A stretch of 37,148 nucleotides of DNA from the NCBI RefSeq assembly GCF_049445995.1, contig NZ_JBMSDZ010000026.1:1-37148 (forward strand), read 5' to 3'. Of this stretch, positions 30,819 to 37,148 are shown in pieces. Made by a program: the position numbers and the translations under genes. Below the pieces are notes generated by a model. The model searched no databases, was not told where the DNA came from, and was given only the letters and a program-made list of their open reading frames with translations. Position 1 is the stretch's first letter, and each line of letters starts with the position of its first letter. This DNA is from Dyella_A sp049445995. Its GTDB lineage: Bacteria; Pseudomonadota; Gammaproteobacteria; Xanthomonadales; Rhodanobacteraceae.

Positions 30819-33002
30819 ATGGATGTTGCCGTGACCATCGAGGGCTTCGCTGATCGCCCCCTTCCCGACAGAGACGAGACTGCTGAAGCGGTCGATGTTC
30901 TCGACGATCAACCACTCCAGGGCCTGGTCTTGCTGGCCCAGTTTCACGGCATCGCGACGGATGCTGCACAACTGCGGCATGACGCCGGTCGAGGCTCGCA
31001 GCCTTTCGACGAGACGGCGTTGCTGCAGGCCGCAAAGAAACTTGGTCTCAAGGCACGGGTGATTCGCCAGCCCGGTGAACGTCTGGACCGCGTCGCGCTG
31101 CCGGCGCTGGCGCTTCGCAATGACGGTTCGGCCTTCGTCGTGGCCAAGGTGGGCGACGGCAAGGTGCTGATCCATGACCTCTCGCTGCAACGCCCCTGCG
31201 TCCTGACACGGGACGAGCTCACGGCGCGCTACGACGGCCGGCTGCTCACCGTGGCCTCGCGCGCCTCCCTGGTGGCAGAACTGGCCAAGTTCGACTTCAG
31301 CTGGTTCATTCCGGCGGTGGTGAAGTACCGCAAGCTGCTGCTGGAAGTGCTGGCCGTGTCGTTCTTCCTGCAGCTGTTCGCCCTGGTCACGCCGCTGTTT
31401 TTCCAGGTGGTGATGGACAAGGTGCTGGTGCACCACGCCATGACCACGTTGACCGTGATAACCATCGGCCTGGTGGTGATCACGCTGTTCAACGTGGTGC
31501 TGGCCGGGCTGCGTACCTACGTGTTCGCCCACACCACCAGCCGCATCGACGTGGAGCTGGGAGCGCGCCTGTTCCGGCACATCCTGGCGTTGCCGCTGGC
31601 CTACTTCGAATCGCGCCGTGTCGGCGACACCATCGCCCGCGTGCGCGAGCTGGAGAACATCCGCAACTTCCTGACCGGGCAGACCCTGACCTCGGTGCTG
31701 GACCTGCTGTTCACCTTCGTCTTCCTGGCGGTGATGTTCTTCTACAGCGGCTGGCTGACTTTGATCGTGGTGATCTCGCTGCCGCTGTATGCGATCTGGT
31801 CCGCGGCCATCACGCCAACCCTGCGCGCCCGCCTCAACGAGAAATTCGTGCGCAGCGCGGACAACCAGTCCTTCCTGGTCGAAACGATCGCCGGCATCGG
31901 CACCGTCAAGGCGATGGCCGTGGATCCGCGCATGGTGCGCACCTGGGATAGCCAGTTGGCGGGCTACGTCAGTGCCGGCTTCCGCGTCACGCATCTGGCC
32001 AACATCGGCCAGCAAGGGGTGCAACTGCTGCAGAAGCTGGTCGGCGTCGCGGTCCTGTATTGGGGTGCCCAGATGGTGATCGACGGCACGCTGTCGGTCG
32101 GTCAGCTGATTGCCTTCACCATGCTCTCGGGCCAGGTGTCCACGCCGATCGTGCGCCTGGCGCAGCTGTGGCAGGAATTCCAGCAGGTCGGCATCTCGAT
32201 GGAGCGGATGGGCGACATCCTCAACACGCGCACGGAGGCGGGTGGCAGCCGGATGGCGCTGCCGCCGATCCAGGGCCGGATCACGTTCGAGAATCTCAGC
32301 TTCCGCTATCGCCCCGATACGGCCGAAGTACTGGCCGGAATCAATCTCGACATCCAGCCCGGTGAGGTGGTCGGCATCGTCGGCCGCTCCGGCTCCGGCA
32401 AGAGCACGCTGACCAAGCTGGTGCAGCGGCTCTACGTGCCTGAACGTGGCCGCATCCTGGTCGACGGCACGGACTTGGCGCTGGCCGATCCCGCCTGGCT
32501 GCGGCGCCAGCTGGGCGTCGTGCTGCAGGAGAACTTTCTCTTCAATCGCAGCGTGCGCGAAAACATCGCGCTGATCGATCCGGGCATGCCACTGGAACGA
32601 GTCATTCGGGCGGCCGAGCTGGCCGGCGCCCACGAGTTCATCGTGGAGCTCCCGCAGGGCTACGACACCGTCGTTGGCGAACACGGCGCCAGTTTGTCGG
32701 GTGGCCAACGTCAGCGCATCGCGATCGCCCGCGCCCTGGTGGCCGATCCACGCATCCTCATTTTTGACGAAGCCACCAGTGCGCTCGACTATGAGTCGGA
32801 GCGCGCGGTGATGGCCAACATGCGCTCCATCTGCCAAGGCCGCACGGTGCTGATCATCGCCCACCGCCTTTCCACCGTGCGCCACGCCAACCGCATCGTC
32901 GTCGTCGACAAGGGGCGCATCGTGGAAACCGGCGCGCCCGATGAACTGCTGAAGCGTCCCGACGGGCACTTCGCGCACCTTTCCCGACTGCAGCAGGGCT
33001 GA
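30819..33002 (+). CDS. Type I secretion ABC transporter, HlyB-like
   Basis: 727 residues. Residues 1 to about 150 form a C39-peptidase-like domain (LQGLVLLAQFHGIATDAAQL) that lacks the catalytic cysteine, as in HlyB, where it binds unprocessed RTX substrates. Residues about 160-440 form the membrane domain (FDFSWFIPAVVKYRKLLLEV, LVTPLFFQVVMDKVLVHHAM, YFESRRVGDTIARVRELENI). The ATPase has Walker A GRSGSGKST near 522, signature LSGGQRQR near 626, Walker B ILIFDEATSALD near 648 and H-loop IAHRLS near 681. It exports proteins in one step through HlyD and a TolC-like channel. No TolC gene is near. The degenerate C39 domain implies an uncleaved, RTX-type cargo. The next gene begins 4 bases on. Confidence 0.95.
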   Translation: MDVAVTIEGFADRPLPDRDETAEAVDVLDDQPLQGLVLLAQFHGIATDAAQLRHDAGRGSQPFDETALLQAAKKLGLKARVIRQPGERLDRVALPALALRNDGSAFVVAKVGDGKVLIHDLSLQRPCVLTRDELTARYDGRLLTVASRASLVAELAKFDFSWFIPAVVKYRKLLLEVLAVSFFLQLFALVTPLFFQVVMDKVLVHHAMTTLTVITIGLVVITLFNVVLAGLRTYVFAHTTSRIDVELGARLFRHILALPLAYFESRRVGDTIARVRELENIRNFLTGQTLTSVLDLLFTFVFLAVMFFYSGWLTLIVVISLPLYAIWSAAITPTLRARLNEKFVRSADNQSFLVETIAGIGTVKAMAVDPRMVRTWDSQLAGYVSAGFRVTHLANIGQQGVQLLQKLVGVAVLYWGAQMVIDGTLSVGQLIAFTMLSGQVSTPIVRLAQLWQEFQQVGISMERMGDILNTRTEAGGSRMALPPIQGRITFENLSFRYRPDTAEVLAGINLDIQPGEVVGIVGRSGSGKSTLTKLVQRLYVPERGRILVDGTDLALADPAWLRRQLGVVLQENFLFNRSVRENIALIDPGMPLERVIRAAELAGAHEFIVELPQGYDTVVGEHGASLSGGQRQRIAIARALVADPRILIFDEATSALDYESERAVMANMRSICQGRTVLIIAHRLSTVRHANRIVVVDKGRIVETGAPDELLKRPDGHFAHLSRLQQG

Positions 33003-33006
33003 CGCC

Positions 33007-34428
33007 ATGACCGGCCAATGGAGTGCCATCGGCGACATGCTTCGGCGGTATGGACAGGTCTTCCGTGCGGCTTGGGCCGAACGTCGTGCACTGGAACCCA
33101 TTCAGCGCACGCGCGAGGAATTGGCGTTCCTGCCGGCACATCTCGAGCTCGCCGAAACGCCGCTGTCACCGGCGCCGCGCGTCAGCCTGTGGGTCATCAT
33201 GGCGTTGTTTTGCGCGGCACTGCTCTGGGCCTGTGTGGGCAAGCTCGACGTGGTCGCCGTGGCACCCGGCAAGACGGTCACCAGCAGCCGCACCAAGGTC
33301 ATCCAGCCGGCCGAGACGGCTGTCGTGCGCCGCATCCTGGTGCATGACGGCCAGCGGGTGAAACAAGGCGAGCTGCTCGTCGAGCTGGACGCCACCGCCA
33401 CCACGGCCGACAGCAAGAAAGCCGGGGAAGCCTTGATCAGTGCCCGATTGGCGGCGGCGCGATCCGCCGCCTTGGTCGAGGCCATCGAAGCAGGGCAGCC
33501 TCCGGTGCTGGCGAACGACGATGGAGTGCCGGTGGATCGGTTCGAGGCCATGCAGCGTCTCGCACTCAGCGAATTCGCCGCCTTCGCCGCCAAGAAGCAG
33601 AGCCTGGAGGCCATGGTGGCGCAGAAGCAGGCGGAACTGCGCACGGTGGAGTCGGCCATCACGCCATTGGAGCAATACTTGGCGATTTCGCGTACCCGGG
33701 TGGCCGACTACGAGAAGCTGCTGGGCCACGGCTACGTTCCCAAGCAGGACTACCTGCAACGCAAGCAGGAACGCATCAATGCCGAGCGCGACCTCGCTGG
33801 GCAACGCAGCCGCCGGGCGGAACTGCACTCCGCCATCACCGGGGCGAGGGAGGAGCTGTCGGTCACCGTGACCGACACGCGCCGCCAGCTGCTGGACGAG
33901 TTGCGCCAGGCCCGCGAACAGATCCAGCAGTTCGAACCCGAAGTGGCAAGAACCACCCAGCGCAATGCCCTCATGCAATTGCGCGCGCCCGTGACAGGCA
34001 CGGTGCAACAGCTGGCCGTGCATACCGTCAGTGGCGTGGTCACCCCCGCCCAGCCCATCCTCTCCGTGGTACCGGAGAACGAGCCGATGGAAGTGGAAGC
34101 CACCGTGCTCAACCAGGACATCGGCTTCGTGCGTCCGGGACAGCGCGCCACGATCAAGGTCGAGAGCTTTCCGTACACGCGCTACGGCTATATCGAAGGC
34201 GTCGTGGAGAGTGTCTCGCATGACGCCATCCAGGACGAGAAGCTCGGGTTGATCTATCGGGCGCGAGTGCGGATGAAGAAGACCACGCTGATGATCGATG
34301 GCGTCGCGGTCAACCTGACGTCAGGGATGTCGCTGACCGCTGAAATCAAGACGGGAAAACGGCGGGTGATCGAGTACATCCTCGATCCGTTACGGCAGGG
34401 CGTGACCGAGGCGATGCGGGAACGGTAG
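33007..34428 (+). CDS. Type I secretion membrane-fusion protein, HlyD-like
   Basis: 473 residues: a cytoplasmic N-terminus of about 57 residues, one membrane helix (VSLWVIMALFCAALLWACVG), the first half of a lipoyl domain (QPAETAVVRRILVHDGQRVKQGELL), a long coiled-coil hairpin (about 130-325), the second half (NALMQLRAPVTGTVQQLAVH) and a beta-barrel end with the HlyD signature region (ARVRMKKTTLMIDGVAVNLT, SGMSLTAEIKTGKRRVIEYI). It bridges the ABC transporter to the outer-membrane channel. The 3' end has a diverged partial copy at 35651-35825. Base composition falls sharply after this gene. Confidence 0.95.
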   Translation: MTGQWSAIGDMLRRYGQVFRAAWAERRALEPIQRTREELAFLPAHLELAETPLSPAPRVSLWVIMALFCAALLWACVGKLDVVAVAPGKTVTSSRTKVIQPAETAVVRRILVHDGQRVKQGELLVELDATATTADSKKAGEALISARLAAARSAALVEAIEAGQPPVLANDDGVPVDRFEAMQRLALSEFAAFAAKKQSLEAMVAQKQAELRTVESAITPLEQYLAISRTRVADYEKLLGHGYVPKQDYLQRKQERINAERDLAGQRSRRAELHSAITGAREELSVTVTDTRRQLLDELRQAREQIQQFEPEVARTTQRNALMQLRAPVTGTVQQLAVHTVSGVVTPAQPILSVVPENEPMEVEATVLNQDIGFVRPGQRATIKVESFPYTRYGYIEGVVESVSHDAIQDEKLGLIYRARVRMKKTTLMIDGVAVNLTSGMSLTAEIKTGKRRVIEYILDPLRQGVTEAMRER

Positions 34429-34491
34429 AGCCGCCGCGCATGCTGATTTGCGGTCGCTCATTGAGGCAATTTCGAAAGAGAGGTTGTGACG

Positions 34492-34800
34492 GTGAAACTC
34501 CATCTTCTTGCAGCACTCCCGGTGACCTTTATCGCCGGCTGTAGCCAGAGACCACTGACGGAAGCCGAGTGCCAGACGTTGGCGGACAAGGAAATCGAAT
34601 TTGCGCTGAGCAAAGCGCCAGCGGAGGAAGTGGAGGATCTCAGAGCCTTCCTTTCCAGCGTGGCCGAAGGCGGCACCGCCCGGTGCATGGCGGGGGAAAC
34701 GTATCGTCGAAGTGACTATCGTTGCATGGTCAAGGCAGACGATGCGAATGAAATTGGTGAGTGTGTCAATAAAGTGAGTAGGCGCTTAGGCCACGGTTAG
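34492..34800 (+). CDS. Small lipoprotein downstream of hlyD, possible immunity protein
   Basis: 102 residues from GTG 34492, with AGAGAGG 8 bases upstream; GTG 34486 is an alternative too close to that site. The lipoprotein signal is KLHLLAALPVTFIAGC, with Cys after Gly as lipobox, then SQRPLTEAECQTLADKEIEF and ALSKAPAEEVEDLRAFLSSV. Two further cysteine pairs (ARCMAGE, YRCMV, GECVNK) suggest disulfides. I do not recognise a named family. Its place between the secretion pair and effector beginnings, and its periplasm-facing lipid anchor, suggest protection against a co-encoded envelope-acting toxin. That is inference. Confidence 0.7.
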   Translation: MKLHLLAALPVTFIAGCSQRPLTEAECQTLADKEIEFALSKAPAEEVEDLRAFLSSVAEGGTARCMAGETYRRSDYRCMVKADDANEIGECVNKVSRRLGHG

Positions 34801-34961
34801 TGTGATAGGTGCGAGAGAAAGATGATTCGGCCGAATTTCTTCATACGTGCCGGGGTTTCAACAAGTCGATGTAAAGCGTCGCCAGGCTCAATTTCCAGCT
34901 ACAGAAAGTGGCTATCTCCTTAGTCTTAAGTTGATCGTGACGAGAAAATGGATATGCGCAC

Positions 34962-35419
34962 ATGAGACTGAAAATTTCAACTTTGCTCGTGCTTGCAATG
35001 TGTCTCTCGGGGTGTGGCGATGATCACTATGCATTTCGTGGCGAACCAAGTGCCGACGGCAACGTAAGTGGCAGCTTCACGATTTCACGTAGCGGTCTTT
35101 ACTCAGTGGCGATTGAAAGTGATGTTGATGCCAAAAACAGAAAAGACGTTATTTTAGAGAATTCAAAGATCGCAAACCCATTTCGGCCCTGGTAAGCATT
35201 GACAAGCAGGATGATCGAGGTCGCACGCGAATCATGGAAGTCGAGGTGGTAAACCCAACGCCGTCATCGTGGACGGCGAGTTCCATCTACTCCGAAGTAG
35301 TAAGAGTGAAGCTGGAGAGTGGCAGTTACGAAATGAGAATGAGGTTTAAAGGCGTCGAACCTGCTGGCCGTGATTTTATCGACAAGATAATCATTGAGCG
35401 AGCTTACTCAGGGAAATAA
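34962..35419 (+). pseudogene. Frameshifted lipoprotein, DUF5625-like
   Basis: The first frame (34962-35195) has a clean lipoprotein signal, MRLKISTLLVLAMCLSGC, then GNVSGSFTISRSGLYSVAIE, and stops after ANPFRPW. The adjacent frame takes over near 35180 (LVSIDKQDDRGRTRIMEVEVVNP, then TPSSWTASSIYSEVVRVKLE, SGSYEMRMRFKG) and ends at 35419. Joined, they give one lipoprotein of about 150 residues, whose pattern (SFTVxKxGxYS..., a central TSW, then VxLxxGxY) recalls DUF5625 proteins, often met near lipase-type toxins. A single-base indel explains the break, but a sequencing error cannot be excluded. The family call is tentative. Confidence 0.6.
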
Positions 35420-35451
35420 GGAGAGTGTCTCATGCCCACGCTAACCGATAA

Positions 35452-35650
35452 ATGACAATGACATCGCCAAACCAAAATTTTGAATTCAGCCAAGAGCAGA
35501 TCGCAATCGCAGAGGGGTATAAATCATCTGGAGATCTGCCGGGAATGTATCGCTACTTGAGTCAGCAGGTAGCTGCAGGGGGCGGGGATGACAGGCTTTC
35601 GAACTGGTTGTCAACCGCAGCAGATATCAATGAGGGCACGGGTTTCTACG
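35452..35650 (+). pseudogene. N-terminal fragment of a putative type I-secreted effector
   Basis: The frame begins MTMTSPNQNFEFSQEQIAIA and continues EGYKSSGDLPGMYRYLSQQV, AAGGGDDRLSNWLSTAADIN and EGTGF. I recall similar starts (FxxxQxxIAxGYxxSGxxPGMYxYL) on large type I-secreted proteins of this order, but cannot verify this. After about 65 residues the DNA turns into an hlyD 3' end in a different frame, so the gene is broken by a deletion junction near 35650. The strong ribosome site AAGGAGAG (35419-35426) serves an ATG at 35432 whose frame (MPTLTDK, stop) overlaps this start as ATGA. Either this is translational coupling or the original start was frameshifted. Confidence 0.5.
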
Positions 35651-35825
35651 CAGGGTTTGTACGACCAGGCACGGGTGAGAATGATGAAGACAACGCTGAT
35701 GATCAGTGGCATTACGGTCAACCTGGCCTGGGGGCATGACTCTGACGGCTGAGATAAATGCCGGCGATCGCAGGGTTATTGACTACATTTTTGACCCCTT
35801 GAAGCAAGGGCTGGTGCATCAATGA
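35651..35825 (+). pseudogene. Diverged 3' end of a second hlyD gene
   Basis: QGLYDQARVRMMKTTLMISG and ITVNLA in one frame, then after a +1 shift near 35728, GMTLTAEINAGDRRVIDYIF and DPLKQGLVHQ to a stop at 35823-35825. This aligns over its length to the end of the intact hlyD (ARVRMKKTTLMIDG, VAVNL, SGMSLTAEIKTGKRRVIEYI, DPLRQGV), roughly two-thirds identical. The divergence shows that it comes from another secretion module, not a recent duplication. Two or more mutations (5' truncation and frameshift) make it non-functional. Confidence 0.85.
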
Positions 35826-35853
35826 GAGAAAGACAAGTAAATTTAAAAAATCA

Positions 35854-35877
35854 CGTTAATGACAGTTTCCATTAACG
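35854..35877. promoter_or_regulatory. 24-bp inverted repeat between the hlyD remnant and the lipoprotein gene
   Basis: Perfect arms CGTTAATG (35854-35861) and CATTAACG (35870-35877) are separated by 8 bases, within an A-rich stretch. It could be an operator for the following lipoprotein-lipase pair, or a hairpin; read leftward it is followed by a T-rich run. It lies 29 bases after the hlyD-remnant stop. Confidence 0.5.
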
Positions 35878-35928
35878 CACCCATATGCCGCTCGTTGACA
35901 ATGGGCGTTTTAATCAAGGGGTGCCACC

Positions 35929-36480
35929 ATGTTCGTCCGAATATTGAAATCAATACTGGTATATACAACTAAAATTTTATGTGTCACCTCTTTCTTGGTC
36001 GTTGCTGGATGCGGTAAAAAAGATTTGTCGCCCCCCTCAGTGAATTCAGCTCCGCATGATGCAATCGATATTACATTTAGATTGAACGGTAAGCGCGATC
36101 TATCAAAATACCGCATTACGGGTCAAATAGAATATGGAAATTTGTCCAATATTTGCAGCAATATCCATTCCCTCGATGGCGGATGGGTGGAATACCCTCA
36201 TGATTATATAAGTGTCGATGGAAGAAATAATTCATTCAAAATATATAGAGACTATTACCAACCAAGGGGCGATTGCTCTTGGCGCCTGCTCGGACTGAGT
36301 ATAGATATATATGACGAAAATGGTCGGCTGGCCGTTGGAGGTTTGCCGGCAAACAGCCTTCAGCCAGGCTACAGCGTGACATTGCACTGCAATTTTTCGA
36401 ATAAATGGTCGGGTAACTGCCTGCCAGGGGAAGCCGGGCGCGTCAGGACTGATCTAACTGTTGACATATCCATTAACTGA
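35929..36480 (+). CDS. Lipoprotein encoded before the lipase-like gene, possible immunity protein
   Basis: 183 residues; AAGGGG precedes ATG 35929. A lipoprotein signal (LVYTTKILCVTSFLVVAGC, lipobox VAGC) is followed by a hydrophilic domain with DAIDITFRLNGKRDLSKYRI, TGQIEYGNLSNICSNIHSLD, RDYYQPRGDCSWRLLGLSID and PGYSVTLHCNFSNKWSGNCL, with about four cysteines. The strand-rich pattern suggests a beta-sandwich. I recognise no family. The DNA is much AT-richer than the first 34 kb. The stop is 13 bases before the lipase-like start, so the two are translated from one message, the usual layout for a toxin with a periplasmic immunity partner. The role is inferred. Confidence 0.72.
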   Translation: MFVRILKSILVYTTKILCVTSFLVVAGCGKKDLSPPSVNSAPHDAIDITFRLNGKRDLSKYRITGQIEYGNLSNICSNIHSLDGGWVEYPHDYISVDGRNNSFKIYRDYYQPRGDCSWRLLGLSIDIYDENGRLAVGGLPANSLQPGYSVTLHCNFSNKWSGNCLPGEAGRVRTDLTVDISIN

Positions 36481-36493
36481 AAGGAGTTCGGCC

Positions 36494-36973
36494 ATGACTG
36501 TGTCAATGCAAGATTATGCAATGCTGTCGTCTTTAATTTATAACGATATTTCAGTTAATCAGACGTTTTCAAACGGATCGTCGACCTACAAAGTAGTTTT
36601 CGCTGGGCAGGCACTGGACGGCTACCGAGGGGCCGTATTCGTAAATGAGGTGACAGGCGAAGTTGTGGTCTCGAATGGTGGCACGCAGCTAAGTGATGTT
36701 CACGACATTGTTTCTGACTTGGCGATGGGGCCGGGCAGTCCTCCACCTCAGTTGGTGGACGCCGCCAACCTAACGCGATGGGCTCAGCAATACGCAGCGG
36801 AAAATGGCCTTGGTGAAATAACCGCGACCGGCCATTCGCTTGGCGGCGCGCTCGCACAATTGTTAGCAGCGGAATTCGGCATTCGCGCCGAAACATTCAA
36901 TGCTTATGGAGCCTATGACATCGCGGTGGGATTAGGACTGAATCCAAGTGCTGCGATGGAACTTGTTACCTGA
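36494..36973 (+). CDS. Truncated lipase (class 3-like) domain protein, putative effector
   Basis: 159 residues from ATG 36494, with a strong AAAGGAG site. MTVSMQDYAMLSSLIYND is followed by YKVVFAGQALDGYRGAVFVN, EVTGEVVVSNGGTQLSDVHD, WAQQYAAENGLGEITATGHS and LGGALAQLLAAEFG. The GHSLGG elbow holds the nucleophile serine of an alpha/beta-hydrolase lipase; no signal peptide is present. In relatives this domain is the N-terminal part of long proteins with calcium-binding repeats that leave by type I secretion. Here the frame ends at ELVT, without the Asp and His of the triad or any repeats, where GC-rich DNA starts. It is therefore most likely cut off by a rearrangement and inactive. Confidence 0.75.
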   Translation: MTVSMQDYAMLSSLIYNDISVNQTFSNGSSTYKVVFAGQALDGYRGAVFVNEVTGEVVVSNGGTQLSDVHDIVSDLAMGPGSPPPQLVDAANLTRWAQQYAAENGLGEITATGHSLGGALAQLLAAEFGIRAETFNAYGAYDIAVGLGLNPSAAMELVT

Positions 36974-37148
36974 TTCCGTGACGCGCTCCGAGCATAGCGC
37001 GCCGACCACCATCGAGCGCCCGATTCGCGCCGGAGTTGGCGATGTGCACGACACGTTGAGCCGTTGGGTTGCGCAGTGTGCGCAAAAAGTCGTCGTGGCG
37101 AGGGGTGCTGATGATCATTTCCCCCGTCGTTCCTGCCCGCCGCGCAGC
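36974..37148. other. GC-rich tail after the effector break
   Basis: Base composition jumps back to GC-rich immediately after the lipase stop. On the minus strand one frame is open from the window edge to a stop at 36966-36968, giving about 60 codons (including GEMIISTPRHDDFLRTLRNP); a forward frame is open as well. I recognise neither. It could be the 3' end of a gene outside the window or the edge of an inserted element. Confidence 0.3.

Noticed and set aside
30538..30834. A 98-codon frame overlapping the start of the secretion transporter
   Set aside because: No family likeness, Arg/Ala-rich, and it overlaps a well-supported start with its own ribosome site.
34825..34836. The 12-base palindrome ATTCGGCCGAAT between two lipoprotein genes
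   Set aside because: Symmetry does not extend beyond 12 bases and no promoter elements flank it; it is probably chance.

Overview
The window is GC-rich DNA (roughly two-thirds GC by eye) from a gammaproteobacterium of the Xanthomonadales, most likely the Rhodanobacteraceae (Rhodanobacter, Dyella, Frateuria and relatives). The evidence is a Xanthomonas-type sucrose locus (LacI regulator, TonB receptor, amylosucrase-type enzyme, sugar permease), a TorF-like porin next to glnK-amtB, several TonB-dependent receptors and heavy codon bias. This placement is inferred from gene content; no marker gene is present.

Layout. 1-1.35 kb is a graveyard: a truncated fic gene, then a fused remnant of an MrfA(YprA)-type helicase and an MrfB(YprB)-type exonuclease, followed by two palindromic repeats. 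1.55-9.6 kb is a sucrose utilisation cluster: a LacI repressor, then a receptor, sucrose enzyme, fructokinase and permease. These last four are joined by three consecutive 4-base GTGA start/stop overlaps, with palindromic operators in front of the receptor and a strong hairpin terminator at the end. 9.66-13.8 kb is a nitrogen block on the minus strand (TorF-like porin, glnK, amtB, glnA), with a good sigma-54 promoter and a plausible NtrC site before glnA. 14.4-19.1 kb holds uppP, convergent with an envelope/stress operon (AI-2E family protein, YqjK-like, YqjE-like holin-family, YqjD/DUF883), then DUF1328 and a periplasmic PQQ-type sugar dehydrogenase. 19.5-23.3 kb pairs a second TonB receptor with a secreted alkaline-phosphatase-superfamily enzyme. 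23.3-28.9 kb is housekeeping: VOC, DUF3820, 2OG-Fe(II) oxygenase, an acyltransferase overlapping a hydrolase, an Lrp-type regulator divergent from phenylalanine hydroxylase, and a GDSL esterase. 29.1-30.4 kb is a RES/Xre toxin-antitoxin pair with its own palindromic operator.

30.8-37.0 kb is the most unusual part: a type I secretion pair (HlyB-like ABC transporter with a cysteine-less C39-like domain, and HlyD adaptor), followed by AT-richer DNA in which small lipoproteins alternate with beginnings of apparent secreted effectors. A second, diverged hlyD 3' end lies inside this stretch, fused to an effector fragment. This shows that at least one more hlyD-lipoprotein-effector module once stood here and collapsed. 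The last lipoprotein sits 13 bases before a lipase-fold protein (GHSLGG motif) that is cut off where GC-rich DNA resumes. I read this as a modular secretion/effector/immunity locus in decay; the immunity role of the lipoproteins is inference.

No rRNA, tRNA, CRISPR array, complete insertion sequence or replication origin was seen.
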